From the NCBI RefSeq assembly GCF_006716345.1, contig NZ_VFOX01000001.1:1612001-1676000 (forward strand): a DNA stretch of 64,000 nucleotides. Direction: 5' to 3'. Each line of letters starts with the position of its first letter. Position 1 is the stretch's first letter. Shown in pieces: positions 33,341 to 41,783 of this stretch. A program made the translations under genes and the position numbers. Below the pieces are notes generated by a model. It searched no databases. It was not told the origin of the DNA and saw only the letters and a program-made list of their open reading frames with translations. The stretch is from Microbacterium saperdae (GTDB lineage Bacteria; Actinomycetota; Actinomycetes; Actinomycetales; Microbacteriaceae).

Positions 33341-34257
33341 GCGGCTTCTCCGTTCAGCAGCGCGACGGCTGCGTCGAGGTCTTCGGGGGTCTTCACGGCG
33401 ACCGTCGGCACGCCACGCAGGCCGCGCTTGGCGAGACCGGTCAGCGCGCCGGCCGGGGCCAGTTCGATGAGCCCGGTGATGCCGTGGTCGGCGAAGGAGG
33501 TCATGCACTTGTCCCAGCGCACCGGCGACGACACCTGGTCGATCAGGTACGACAGCGCCTGCGTGCCGTCGGAGACGACGGAGCCGTCGCGGTTCGTCCA
33601 CAGCGTGACCTGCGGATCGGCCGGCGTGACGGTGGCGACGGCATCGCGCAGCGCGGCGACGGCGGAGGCCATGTAGCCGGTGTGGAAGGCGCCGGCGACC
33701 TCCAGCGGGATGACGCGCGAGCCCTTGACCGGTTCTTCGGACAGCGCGGCCAGAGCCGGGAGTGCGCCGGCGACGACGAGCTGGCCGCCGCCGTTGTAGT
33801 TGGCGGGGGAGAGGTCGAGCTCGGCGAGTCGCGCGAGGATGAGCTCCTCATCTCCGCCCAGCACGGCGCTCATGCCGGTCGGCGTCTGCGCGGCGGCGTC
33901 CGCCATCGCGCGTCCGCGGATGCCCACCAGACGCATTCCGGTCTCGGCATCGATGACGCCGCTGCCGACGAGAGCGGCGATCTCACCCACCGAGTGGCCG
34001 GCGATGCCGTCGGCCGTGCGGCCGCCGTGGGCACGGAGAGCATCGGCCGCGATCAGAGATGCAGCGACGATCAACGGTTGGGCGACCCGCGTGTCGCGGA
34101 TCGTGTCGGCGTCCGACACTGTGCCGTGCGCGTGGAGATCTACCTCTGCGGCCTCGGAGAAGGCAGCGAGGCGATCAGCCACACCGTCGAGCTCCAGCCA
34201 AGGGGAGAGGAAACCGGGGGTCTGCGAGCCCTGACCAGGGCAGACGACGACAATCAC
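33337..34257 (-). CDS. fabD: Malonyl-CoA:ACP transacylase FabD
   Basis: A 306-residue malonyl transferase. The catalytic Ser is in IAGHSVGEIAAL near residue 90, the Arg in GIRGRAMADAAA, and the His in GAFHTGYM; the N-terminus VCPGQGSQTPGF is the family start. It loads malonyl groups onto ACP. I take the GTG at 34257; an ATG at 34305 would add 16 residues before the conserved start and run through the repeat region. The stop overlaps the fabH start by 4 bases. Confidence 0.94.
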   Translation of the reverse strand: MIVVVCPGQGSQTPGFLSPWLELDGVADRLAAFSEAAEVDLHAHGTVSDADTIRDTRVAQPLIVAASLIAADALRAHGGRTADGIAGHSVGEIAALVGSGVIDAETGMRLVGIRGRAMADAAAQTPTGMSAVLGGDEELILARLAELDLSPANYNGGGQLVVAGALPALAALSEEPVKGSRVIPLEVAGAFHTGYMASAVAALRDAVATVTPADPQVTLWTNRDGSVVSDGTQALSYLIDQVSSPVRWDKCMTSFADHGITGLIELAPAGALTGLAKRGLRGVPTVAVKTPEDLDAAVALLNGEAA

Positions 34258-34274
34258 CAGTCCAGTCTGCCAAC

Positions 34275-34316
34275 GATTGCGCGCGAGCGGTGGATGATCC
34301 ATCACAAGATTGCGCG
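34275..34316. promoter_or_regulatory. Direct repeats in the fasR-fabD gap, candidate FasR site
   Basis: GATTGCGCG occurs at 34275-34283 and 34308-34316, 33 bp apart (three helical turns), with the palindrome TGGATGATCCA at 34291-34301 between. The gap also should hold the fabD promoter. In Streptomyces FasR activates the fabD promoter from just this position; the present sequence as its site is inference. Confidence 0.4.
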
Positions 34317-34354
34317 AAACCCTTGTGTGTGGCGCACAGCGCCCGCGCGAGAAC

Positions 34355-35557
34355 TCAGCGGGGCGGGCGTCGCAGCGCCGGTCGGCGGCGCCCCTGCTCC
34401 GCGGCGCCGATCGACCCGAGGATCAGAGCGGTCTGCAGGATGAGTGCTTCGCGAGGCCCGGTGGCGTCCCAGCCGATGACCTCGCTGACGCGCTTGAGCC
34501 GGTAGCGCACCGTGTTGGGGTGCACGAACAGCTCGCGAGCCGTGGCTTCCAGGGAGCGGCCGTTGTCGAGATAGCTCCACAGCGTCGTCACCAGATCGGT
34601 GGAGTGGGCCTGGAGGGGACGGAAGATCCGCTCGATGAGAGTCTGCTTGGCCAGCGGGTCGCCGGCGAGGGCGCGCTCCGGCAGCAGATCATCGGCCTCG
34701 ACCGGGCGCGGAGCACTGCGCCAGGCGCGGGCGACGGCGAATCCGGCGAGGGCCGCGCGCGCACTCTGACTCGCGTCGACCAGTGCGGCGACAGCGGGTC
34801 CGAGCACGACGTAACCGGGGCCGAACGAGGGCTCGAGGCGCGTCGCGATCTCGAGGAAGCCGAGCTCGTCCTCGTCTTCCTCGTCTTCCTGCCCGGCGAT
34901 CCTGGCGCGTCCGAGGACCAGCACCAGGCGGGATCCCTGCACGCCGATCAACACGTCGACCGCGAGCTTGCGGGCGGTGCGGCGCACCTGATCGACATCG
35001 AACTGCGGGGGAGTCGTGCCGACCAGGACGGCGACTTCGCCGTGGCCGTGCCATCCGAGGGCGGCGATGCGGCTGGGGAGTTCCTCATCGGCTTCACCGG
35101 TGAGGATCGAGTCGACGACCAGTGCTTCCAGTCGTGCATCCCAGAGGCCGCGGGCCTCGGCCGCACGGGCGTAGACATCGGCGGCAGCGAAGGCGACGTC
35201 GCGCGAGTAGAGCAGGATCGCCTCGCGGAGATCATCGCCACGGCCGGCGACGCGCTCCTCGGTCACCTCGACCGTCACGCGGATCAGCTGCAGCGTCTGC
35301 TGGAGGCTGACGCTGCGCAACAGTTCCCGGGGAGCCGCGGCGAAGATGTCCGCCGCGATCCACGGAGTCGAGGTGGGGTCTTCGTACCACTGGATGAACG
35401 AGGTGATGCCGGCCTGAGCCACCAGCCCGACGGCAGAGCGTCGGGCCGGCGGCATGTCGGCGTACCAGGGGAGGGTGTCCTCCAACCGCTTGATCGTCAC
35501 CGAGGCGATGTCACCGGAGATCCGGCGCAGCCAGGTGAGCGTCGCGGTCTTGTCCAT
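34355..35557 (-). CDS. fasR: FasR-like PucR-family regulator of fatty acid synthesis
   Basis: A 400-residue regulator ending in a PucR C-terminal HTH (about 345-395: GRSLEATARELFVHPNTVRYRLKRV). The middle looks like the GGDEF-like regulator region of CdaR/PucR proteins. It lies directly upstream of fabD-fabH-acpP-fabF, the same order as fasR in Streptomyces coelicolor, where FasR activates this operon. I chose the ATG at 35557; the frame stays open to 35794 inside aceE but that stretch is Ser/Arg-rich and unlike the family. It follows aceE by 31 bp, so it may also be read from the aceE promoter. Confidence 0.88.
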   Translation of the reverse strand: MDKTATLTWLRRISGDIASVTIKRLEDTLPWYADMPPARRSAVGLVAQAGITSFIQWYEDPTSTPWIAADIFAAAPRELLRSVSLQQTLQLIRVTVEVTEERVAGRGDDLREAILLYSRDVAFAAADVYARAAEARGLWDARLEALVVDSILTGEADEELPSRIAALGWHGHGEVAVLVGTTPPQFDVDQVRRTARKLAVDVLIGVQGSRLVLVLGRARIAGQEDEEDEDELGFLEIATRLEPSFGPGYVVLGPAVAALVDASQSARAALAGFAVARAWRSAPRPVEADDLLPERALAGDPLAKQTLIERIFRPLQAHSTDLVTTLWSYLDNGRSLEATARELFVHPNTVRYRLKRVSEVIGWDATGPREALILQTALILGSIGAAEQGRRRPALRRPPR

Positions 35558-35588
35558 TCCGCGTGGAGAAGAACCTGTCACCGAGGAC

Positions 35589-38315
35589 TCAGCTTTCGCC
35601 ACCTGCGTTGCCGCTGGTGCCGGCGTTGACGTCGTGCAGACGGTACTTCTCGATCGCCTGTGCGGCGAGCGAACGGTCCACGACGCCATCCTCAGCGAGC
35701 GACTGCAGGGTGCGCACGACGACCGAGGGGCCGTCGATCTTGAAGAAGCGACGCGCGGCGGCACGGGTGTCGGAGAAGCCGAAGCCATCTGCACCCAGCG
35801 TCGCGAAGCGCTGCGGCACCCACGGACGGATCTGGTCCTGCACCGCGTGCATGTAGTCGCTGACCGCGACGACCGGACCTTCTGCGCCCTGCAGCTTCTG
35901 CGTCAGGTACGCGGTGCGCGGCTCGGCCTCAGGGTGCAGGAAGTTGTGCTCGTCGGCGGCGAGGCCGTCGCGGCGCAGCTCGGTCCACGAGGTGACCGAC
36001 CACACGTCGGCGACGACGCCCCAGTCGTCCTTCAGCAGCTGCTGGGCCTCGAGGACCCACGGCACACCGACACCGGAGGCGAACAGCTGGGCGCGGGGGC
36101 CTTCGCCCTCACCGGTCGAGATGCGGTGGATGCCGCGCACGATGCCGTCGACGTCGACATCCGCCGGCTCGGCAGGCATGACGAGAGGCTCGTTGTAGAG
36201 CGTGATGTAGTACATCACGTTCGGGTCTTCGTGCTCTCCGCCGTACATGCGCTCGAGACCGGAACGCACGATGTGCGCGATCTCGTAGCCGTACGCCGGG
36301 TCGTACGAGACCGTCGCCGGGTTGGTGGCGGCGAGCAGGTGCGAGTGGCCGTCGGCATGCTGCAGGCCTTCGCCGGTGAGCGTCGTGCGACCGGCGGTGG
36401 CGCCCATGATGAACCCGCGGGCCATCTGGTCTCCGGCAGCCCACTGGGCGTCGCCGGTGCGCTGGAAGCCGAACATCGAGTAGAAGATGTAGATCGGGAT
36501 CAGCGGTTCGCCGTGCGTGGCGTACGAGGTACCGGCGGCCGTGAAGGCGGCGAGAGCGCCCGCCTCGTTGATGCCGACGTGCACGATCTGGCCCTGCGGG
36601 CTCTCCTTGTAGGCGAGGAGCAGCTCACGGTCGACCGAGGTGTAGTGCTGGCCGTTCGGGTTGTAGATCTTCGCCGTCGGGAAGTACGCGTCCAGACCGA
36701 ACGTGCGCGCCTCGTCCGGGATGATCGGCACGATGCGGTGGCCGAAGTCCTTCGAACGCAGCAGATCCTTGAGCAGTCGGACGAACGCCATCGTGGTGGC
36801 GATCTCCTGGGTGCCGGAGCCCTTCTTGGGGAGGGCGTACGCGGCGTCATCCGGAAGCGACAGGCCGACGTGCGTCGAGCGGCGCTCCGGGAGGAAGCCG
36901 CCCAGCGCCTGGCGGCGCTCGAGCATGTACTGGATCGTCTCGTCCTGCGCGCCCGGGTTGTAGTACGGGGGCAGGTACGGGTTCTCCTCGAGCTGCGCAT
37001 CCGTGATCGGGATGTGCATCGCGTCGCGGAACGTCTTGAGGTTGTCCAGCGTCATCTTCTTCATCTGGTGGGTCGCGTTGCGGCCCTCGAACTGCGGACC
37101 GAGGCCGTAGCCCTTGACGGTCTTCGCCAGGATGACGGTGGGCTTGCCTTTGTGCTCGGTCGCTGCCTTGAACGCGGCGTAGACCTTGCGGTAGTCGTGT
37201 CCACCGCGCTTGAGGTTCCAGATGTCGTCGTCGGAGTAATCCTTGACCAGCGCTGCGGCGCGCTCGTCGCGGCCGAAGAAGTGCTCGCGGACGTATGCGC
37301 CGGACTCGGCCTTGAAGGTCTGGTAGTCACCGTCGGGGGTGACGTTCATCAGGTTGAGCAGTGCGCCCTCGGTGTCGCGGGCGAGAAGGTCGTCCCACTC
37401 GCGGCCCCAGACCACCTTGATGACGTTCCAACCGGCGCCGCGGAAGAACGACTCCAGCTCCTGGACGATCTTGCCGTTTCCTCGCACCGGGCCGTCGAGG
37501 CGCTGCAGGTTGCAGTTCACGACGAAGGTGAGGTTGTCGAGACCCTCGTTGGCCGCGACCTGGAGCTGACCCCGGCTCTCGACCTCGTCCATCTCGCCAT
37601 CGCCGAGGAAGGCCCAGACGTGCGACTGCGAGGTGTCCTTGATGCCACGGTTCTCGATGTACTTGTTCGACATCGCCTGGTAGATGGCGTTGATCGGTCC
37701 GAGACCCATCGACACGGTCGGGAACTGCCAGTAGTCCGGCATGAGGCGCGGGTGCGGGTACGAGGGGATGCCGTACGGCGCGTGCGACTTCTCCTGACGG
37801 AACCCGTCGAGCTGGTCCTCGCTCAGGCGTCCTTCGAGGAAGGAGCGTGCGTAGGTCCCGGGGGAGGCGTGGCCCTGGATGAAGATCTGGTCTCCACCGC
37901 CGGGGTTGTCCGCACCCTTGAAGAAGTGGTTGAAGCCGACCTCGTACAGCGCGGCCGAGGACGCGTAGGTGGAGATATGGCCGCCGACGCCGATGCCGGG
38001 GCGCTGCGCGCGGTGGACCGTGATCGCGGCGTTCCAGCGGATCCAGGCGCGGTAGCGGCGCTCGATCTCCTCGTCGCCGGGGAACTCCGGCTCGTTCTCG
38101 GACGCGATGGTGTTGATGTAGTCCGTCGTCGGGACCATCGGCACGCCCAGGTGCAGCTCCTTGGAGCGCTTGAGCAGGCTGAGCATGATCTCGCGGCCAC
38201 GGCCGTGGCCCTTGGCATCCACCAGCTCATCGAGCGACTGCTGCCACTCGCCGGTCTCTTCCGGATCGCTGTCTTGGGGGCCCTGGGAATACGGATCCTG
38301 GTCGTGCACAGTCAC
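35589..38315 (-). CDS. aceE: Pyruvate dehydrogenase E1 component (homodimeric) AceE
   Basis: A 908-residue thiamine-diphosphate enzyme of the homodimeric E1 type. The TPP-binding motif is [20 protein letters not shown] with [20 protein letters not shown] after it; [17 protein letters not shown] is another family block. It decarboxylates pyruvate and feeds acetyl groups to E2, giving acetyl-CoA. The GTG at 38315 has AAAGG 7 bases upstream, better than the TTG six codons earlier. It lies directly before fasR and the fab operon, so acetyl-CoA supply and its use are side by side. E2 and E3 genes are not in the window. Confidence 0.96.
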   Translation of the reverse strand: MTVHDQDPYSQGPQDSDPEETGEWQQSLDELVDAKGHGRGREIMLSLLKRSKELHLGVPMVPTTDYINTIASENEPEFPGDEEIERRYRAWIRWNAAITVHRAQRPGIGVGGHISTYASSAALYEVGFNHFFKGADNPGGGDQIFIQGHASPGTYARSFLEGRLSEDQLDGFRQEKSHAPYGIPSYPHPRLMPDYWQFPTVSMGLGPINAIYQAMSNKYIENRGIKDTSQSHVWAFLGDGEMDEVESRGQLQVAANEGLDNLTFVVNCNLQRLDGPVRGNGKIVQELESFFRGAGWNVIKVVWGREWDDLLARDTEGALLNLMNVTPDGDYQTFKAESGAYVREHFFGRDERAAALVKDYSDDDIWNLKRGGHDYRKVYAAFKAATEHKGKPTVILAKTVKGYGLGPQFEGRNATHQMKKMTLDNLKTFRDAMHIPITDAQLEENPYLPPYYNPGAQDETIQYMLERRQALGGFLPERRSTHVGLSLPDDAAYALPKKGSGTQEIATTMAFVRLLKDLLRSKDFGHRIVPIIPDEARTFGLDAYFPTAKIYNPNGQHYTSVDRELLLAYKESPQGQIVHVGINEAGALAAFTAAGTSYATHGEPLIPIYIFYSMFGFQRTGDAQWAAGDQMARGFIMGATAGRTTLTGEGLQHADGHSHLLAATNPATVSYDPAYGYEIAHIVRSGLERMYGGEHEDPNVMYYITLYNEPLVMPAEPADVDVDGIVRGIHRISTGEGEGPRAQLFASGVGVPWVLEAQQLLKDDWGVVADVWSVTSWTELRRDGLAADEHNFLHPEAEPRTAYLTQKLQGAEGPVVAVSDYMHAVQDQIRPWVPQRFATLGADGFGFSDTRAAARRFFKIDGPSVVVRTLQSLAEDGVVDRSLAAQAIEKYRLHDVNAGTSGNAGGES

Positions 38316-38335
38316 GGGGGAGCCTTTCGTCAAGC

Positions 38336-38350
38336 TGGCAGGTCATGCCA
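38336..38350. promoter_or_regulatory. Inverted repeat upstream of aceE
   Basis: TGGCA-GGTCA-TGCCA lies 20 bp before the aceE start. It is a good candidate operator but I cannot name a regulator. Confidence 0.3.
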
Positions 38351-38452
38351 ATGAAACGGGAAGCGACGCGGGCAGCCTTGTCGGCTGTGCACAACGCGTG
38401 CCGCCCTCAGCCTATCCCTCTTCCACGACACCGTCGCGCACCGGCTGCCCGA

Positions 38453-38458
38453 TAGACT
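38453..38458 (+). promoter_or_regulatory. Candidate -10 box of the tRNA gene (TAGACT)
   Basis: TAGACT ends 11 bases before the first base of the tRNA. No strong -35 box is visible. Confidence 0.4.
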
Positions 38459-38469
38459 GTGACGCACCA

Positions 38470-38542
38470 GGGCCTTTAGCTCAGCTGGTAGAGCGCCACG
38501 TTTACACCGTGGATGTCGTCGGTTCGATCCCGGCAGGGCCCA
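38470..38542 (+). tRNA. tRNA-Val (anticodon TAC)
   Basis: A 73-nt cloverleaf. The acceptor GGGCCTT pairs with AGGGCCC, the D arm contains AGCTCAGCTGGTAGAGC, the anticodon stem CCACG/CGTGG encloses TTTACAC with anticodon TAC, and the T loop is GGTTCGATCC. The discriminator A is followed by CC and then T, so the final CCA is completed after transcription. The 3' 41 bases overlap, antisense, the end of the epoxide hydrolase gene. Confidence 0.95.
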
Positions 38543-39686
38543 CCTCATCACTCGGCTCTCGATGTTCCGGAAGCGCGCCGATCTCCTGCGCGAACGAACG
38601 GACGCGGTCGGCCAGTTCCTCCGGGACCTCGGCGGCGGTGAAGTGCCCGCCCTCGGGCAGCCTGTCGAAGACGCGCAGGTCGCGGTAGAACTCGCGGGCG
38701 AGGGACTCGGGATAGTCGTGCTCGTGCGTCTGGATGAGCACGGCGGCCGGCACCTCCACGGGAGGGATCGGTGTGGCGACATCGGGTGCCTCGTAGTAGG
38801 GGCGGAAGGATGTGGCGATCGACTGCGTCGACCAGTAGATCGTGGCCTCGGTCAGGATCCGGTCTCGCGAGAGACGCCGCTCGACCGCGGAGGGGTGCGC
38901 CACGGGTGTATCCGACCATTCGACGTGCTTCTCGACGAGCCATGAGAGGAGCCCCACCGGCGAGTCATTGAGCGCGGCGGCCAGGGTGTCGGGCCTGGTC
39001 GACTGCACGTGGTCGTAGCCGCGCGTGTCGTAGGACTCATCGGCGAGTCGGGTGAAGAAGGCGACCGCGTCGTCTGCCTCGAGCAGTTCCCGCTCCTCCG
39101 AGGTCGGGAAGTGGGCGTGAGTGACGACGATCCCCGCGACGGACTCCGGATGTCGCGCCGCGATCAGGTCGCTCACGTTCGCCGAGATGTCTTCGCCGTA
39201 GGTCAGGTACGTGTCATAGCCGAGTGTCTCGGTCATCAGCGTATGCATCGTGTCGGCCAGGCGGGTCTCGTGGAATGCTCCGTCCGCGTAAGGGGGAGAG
39301 AAGGCGAAACCCGGGAAGCTGGGCAGAACCACGTGGAAGTCGCGCAGCAGGTCGGCGAATGCGAGTTGCAGGGCGAACGTGTGCGGCCACCCGTGCATCA
39401 CGAGGATCGCGGGTGCGTCGGGCCTATCGGCGCGGAGATGGACGAAGTGCAGCTGATCGCCCGAGACATCGGCGATGAACTGCGGATGCGCGTCGAGCCA
39501 GCGCTCGCGCGCCGGCCAGTCGAACTCCCGCCACGCCGTCACCAGCTCGCGCAGGTAGTCGGCGTTCATCCCCGCGAGGGGATGGCCGGGGGAATCGGGC
39601 AGGAGGCGAGCGCTGCGCAGGCGTCGTCTCAGGTCGGTGAGTGTGTCGCTGTCGACCCTGAGGTGGAACGGGCGGATGTCTGCCAT
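38502..39686 (-). CDS. Epoxide hydrolase family protein (EHN domain)
   Basis: A 394-residue alpha/beta hydrolase with the N-terminal EHN domain (RPFHLRVDSDTLTDLRRRLR). HGWPHTF is the oxyanion motif and the nucleophile Asp is probably in GEDISANVSDL, where most relatives have GGDWG; the catalytic His is in PEGGHFTAAEVPEEL. It opens epoxides by adding water. The frame has no stop until it has run 41 bp antisense into the tRNA-Val gene, so the last 13 residues (GPAGIEPTTSTV type tail) are encoded by tRNA sequence. Start at the ATG 39686, matching the family N-terminus. Confidence 0.85.
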   Translation of the reverse strand: MADIRPFHLRVDSDTLTDLRRRLRSARLLPDSPGHPLAGMNADYLRELVTAWREFDWPARERWLDAHPQFIADVSGDQLHFVHLRADRPDAPAILVMHGWPHTFALQLAFADLLRDFHVVLPSFPGFAFSPPYADGAFHETRLADTMHTLMTETLGYDTYLTYGEDISANVSDLIAARHPESVAGIVVTHAHFPTSEERELLEADDAVAFFTRLADESYDTRGYDHVQSTRPDTLAAALNDSPVGLLSWLVEKHVEWSDTPVAHPSAVERRLSRDRILTEATIYWSTQSIATSFRPYYEAPDVATPIPPVEVPAAVLIQTHEHDYPESLAREFYRDLRVFDRLPEGGHFTAAEVPEELADRVRSFAQEIGALPEHREPSDEVGPAGIEPTTSTV

Positions 39687-39786
39687 CCGGTGAGGCTACG
39701 CCGGGGCGTGGACATCGCGCTCCGCGTCTTCGTCGAACGGCGACGGGGTGAACGGTGATTCCGACACGCTCAGCTGAAACACATTT

Positions 39787-39798
39787 TTTACTTGTAAA
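39787..39798. promoter_or_regulatory. Palindrome upstream of the flagellar sigma factor gene
   Basis: TTTAC-TT-GTAAA is a perfect inverted repeat in a stretch (39780-39835) far richer in A/T than its surroundings. TTGTAA (39792-39797) and TAACTT (39813-39818) could be a weak -35/-10 pair. A regulator bound here could gate the whole flagellar cascade. Confidence 0.35.
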
Positions 39799-39854
39799 CG
39801 TGTGAAAGCTGCTAACTTGCCTCATAAATGAGTTGAGCGAGCCACGGAGTCACA

Positions 39855-40712
39855 TTGCTGCGTCATTCTGACCTTCCCGCTGATTCCGGCGCACCCGCCG
39901 ACGCATCCGCAACCCCCGATCGTCTGGCCAGGGACAACATGGCCCTGGCGACATTCCTCGCGTTGGAGAAGGCGAGAACCGCCGAGCACGTCGACCTCGA
40001 CGATCTGATGTCCGCGGCGCGCTGGGGCCTCGCCCGCGCGGCGCTGACCTATGAGCCCGAACGCGGCATCCCGTTCGGCGCATTCGCCCGCACCCAGATC
40101 AACTGGGCGATGCTGTCCGAGATGCGCAAGGCCGACCCGGCTGGGGAACGCGGCCGCGACAAGATCGAGCTGATCCGCGCGGCGGCAGACGCCGTGCTCG
40201 CCCGGACCGGCCGCGCGGCGACGGTCGCCGAGCTCGCCAAGGAGTCGGGGATCGACGCCGGTGCCGTCGCCGAGATGCTGCATCTCGATTCCATGGTGCG
40301 CACCGCGACCAGCTTCGAGGAGCATTTCGATCTCGAATCCGGTCGGCAGGCCGTCGACCTCACCGACAGCATCATCCTTCCCGAGCATGCCGTGGAACAG
40401 AACGAGACGCGGACCATGCTGCTGCGGGTGCTCGACGCACTCCCTCTGGCGATGCAGCGCGTGATCCGGGGCATCTACGTCGAAGACCGCATGGTCAAGG
40501 ACCTCGCCGATGAGATGGCGGTCAGCCACGCTTACGTCTCGAAGCTGCGCACCCGCGGCCTCGCTCTGATGCGCGAAGCCATGGACGCCTGGGAGAACGG
40601 CACCTCCGGCGACCGTTCCACCAGTGCGAAGGCGGAGTTCTTCGGTGTGCTGTTCGGGCCCGTACCCGCGCCGGCACCGACGCGGACCGGAGACCTCCTC
40701 CCGGCGCTCTGA
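39855..40712 (+). CDS. fliA: Flagellar-type sigma factor (FliA/WhiG family)
   Basis: A 285-residue sigma factor with regions 2 to 4 and no region 1. Region 2 contains VDLDDLMSAARWGLARAA and FGAFARTQINWAMLSEMR; region 4 has LPLAMQRVIRGIYVEDRMVK then DLADEMAVSHAYVSKLRTRG. This is the group-3 layout of FliA, SigD and WhiG. It lies at the head of the flagellar cluster, 106 bp before flagellin. I use the TTG at 39855, with GGAG five bases before it. A repeated GTTAC-N14/15-TCGCGATAGTC motif before five flagellar loci is its likely target. Confidence 0.88.
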   Translation: MLRHSDLPADSGAPADASATPDRLARDNMALATFLALEKARTAEHVDLDDLMSAARWGLARAALTYEPERGIPFGAFARTQINWAMLSEMRKADPAGERGRDKIELIRAAADAVLARTGRAATVAELAKESGIDAGAVAEMLHLDSMVRTATSFEEHFDLESGRQAVDLTDSIILPEHAVEQNETRTMLLRVLDALPLAMQRVIRGIYVEDRMVKDLADEMAVSHAYVSKLRTRGLALMREAMDAWENGTSGDRSTSAKAEFFGVLFGPVPAPAPTRTGDLLPAL

Positions 40713-40729
40713 TTTTCCTGCCCCCGGTG

Positions 40730-40760
40730 GTTACGGGTCGGCCGACCTGTCGCGAATGTC
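40730..40760 (+). promoter_or_regulatory. Sigma-FliA-type promoter of flagellin (variant -10)
   Basis: GTTAC (40730-40734), 15-bp spacer, TCGCGAATGTC (40750-40760). Differs from the other four copies by AATG in place of ATAG in the -10 part. Confidence 0.7.
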
Positions 40761-40766
40761 GGTGGT

Positions 40767-40788
40767 GCAGGCCCACGGATGGGCCCGC
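40767..40788 (+). promoter_or_regulatory. Leader hairpin with ACGGAT loop, candidate CsrA site (flagellin)
   Basis: GC-A-GGCCC / GGGCC-C-GC encloses the loop ACGGAT (40775-40780). A second ANGGA, ACGGAGG at 40806-40812, overlaps the ribosome site of the flagellin gene. One hairpin site plus one site on the Shine-Dalgarno is how CsrA controls hag in Bacillus subtilis. Confidence 0.6.
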
Positions 40789-40818
40789 GTTTCAGTCCCA
40801 TAACCACGGAGGATATTC

Positions 40819-41679
40819 ATGGGTCTTCAGATCGCAACCAACGTCAGTGCGCTCAACTCGTACCGCAACCTGTCCGCCAACCAGAACGACGTCTCGAAGT
40901 CGCTCGAGAAGCTCTCGAGCGGCCTGCGCATCAACCGCGCAGCCGACGACGCCGCCGGCCTGGCCATCTCCGAGGGCCTGCGTTCGCAGGTCAACGGCCT
41001 GAACGTCGCAGCCCGCAACGCTCAGGACGGCATCTCGGTCATCCAGACCGCTGAAGGTGCACTGACCGAGGTCCACTCGATCCTGCAGCGTGTCCGCGAC
41101 CTCGCGGTCCAGGCAGGTTCTGACTCCAACAACGTCGACTCCCGCAAGGCGATCACCACCGAGGTGACCCAGCTGGTCGACGAGCTCACCCGCATCTCCG
41201 ACACCACGAACTTCAACGGCATCAAGCTGCTGGATGCTTCCGCCGGTGCGGCGACCAACGGCGTGCTGAGCTTCCAGGTCGGCGCTGACGGTGCTGCCTC
41301 GAGCCAGATCACGGTGAACCTCGGTTCCGCCGACATCAAGACGCTCGCGGCGAACCTCAAGACCGCCATCGTCACCACCGACGGATTCGCCACCCCCACC
41401 CTGGCGGCGGCGACCATCACGACGGTCGACACGGCGATCAAGAGCGTCTCGTCGGCTCGCGCCGACCTCGGTGCGGTGCAGAACCGCTTCGAGTCGACGA
41501 TCAACTCGCTGCAGGTCTCGGCGGAGAACCTGTCGGCGGCCAAGAGCCGTATCGCCGACACCGACATGGCAGCCGAGATGGTCAAGTACACCGCTGCGAA
41601 CATCCTGCAGCAGGCCGGCACCGCCATGCTCGCTCAGGCGAACCAGTCGGGCCAGGGCGTCCTGCAGCTGCTCCGTTGA
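40819..41679 (+). CDS. fliC: Flagellin
   Basis: A 286-residue flagellin, the filament subunit exported through the type III apparatus. The conserved N-terminal D0/D1 part (about 1-140) includes [20 protein letters not shown], and the C-terminal part (about 200-286) includes [20 protein letters not shown]. The variable centre is only about 60 residues, so the filament surface is plain. The ATG at 40819 has GGAGG 6 bases upstream. It has its own flagellar promoter, a hairpin leader and a strong terminator, so it is a single-gene unit expressed at high level. Confidence 0.97.
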   Translation: MGLQIATNVSALNSYRNLSANQNDVSKSLEKLSSGLRINRAADDAAGLAISEGLRSQVNGLNVAARNAQDGISVIQTAEGALTEVHSILQRVRDLAVQAGSDSNNVDSRKAITTEVTQLVDELTRISDTTNFNGIKLLDASAGAATNGVLSFQVGADGAASSQITVNLGSADIKTLAANLKTAIVTTDGFATPTLAAATITTVDTAIKSVSSARADLGAVQNRFESTINSLQVSAENLSAAKSRIADTDMAAEMVKYTAANILQQAGTAMLAQANQSGQGVLQLLR

Positions 41680-41702
41680 GTCGCTGCGCCTGAGGCGCGC
41701 TC

Positions 41703-41741
41703 GGCGCCCGGGCGGGGTGATCTCCGCCCGGGCGCCTTCCT
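41703..41741 (+). terminator. Terminator after flagellin
   Basis: Perfect 13-bp stem GGCGCCCGGGCGG / CCGCCCGGGCGCC with an 8-base loop, then TTCCT. Confidence 0.92.
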
Positions 41742-41783
41742 GTAGGAACCGCTCGACCCGCATCGCACAGAAGGCACCCGAGG

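Noticed and set aside
35454..38354. 966-codon open frame on the plus strand opposite aceE
   Set aside because: Aligned codon for codon against a clear AceE gene; composition (Val/Arg/Asp-rich, no domains) is that of the shadow of a high-GC gene.
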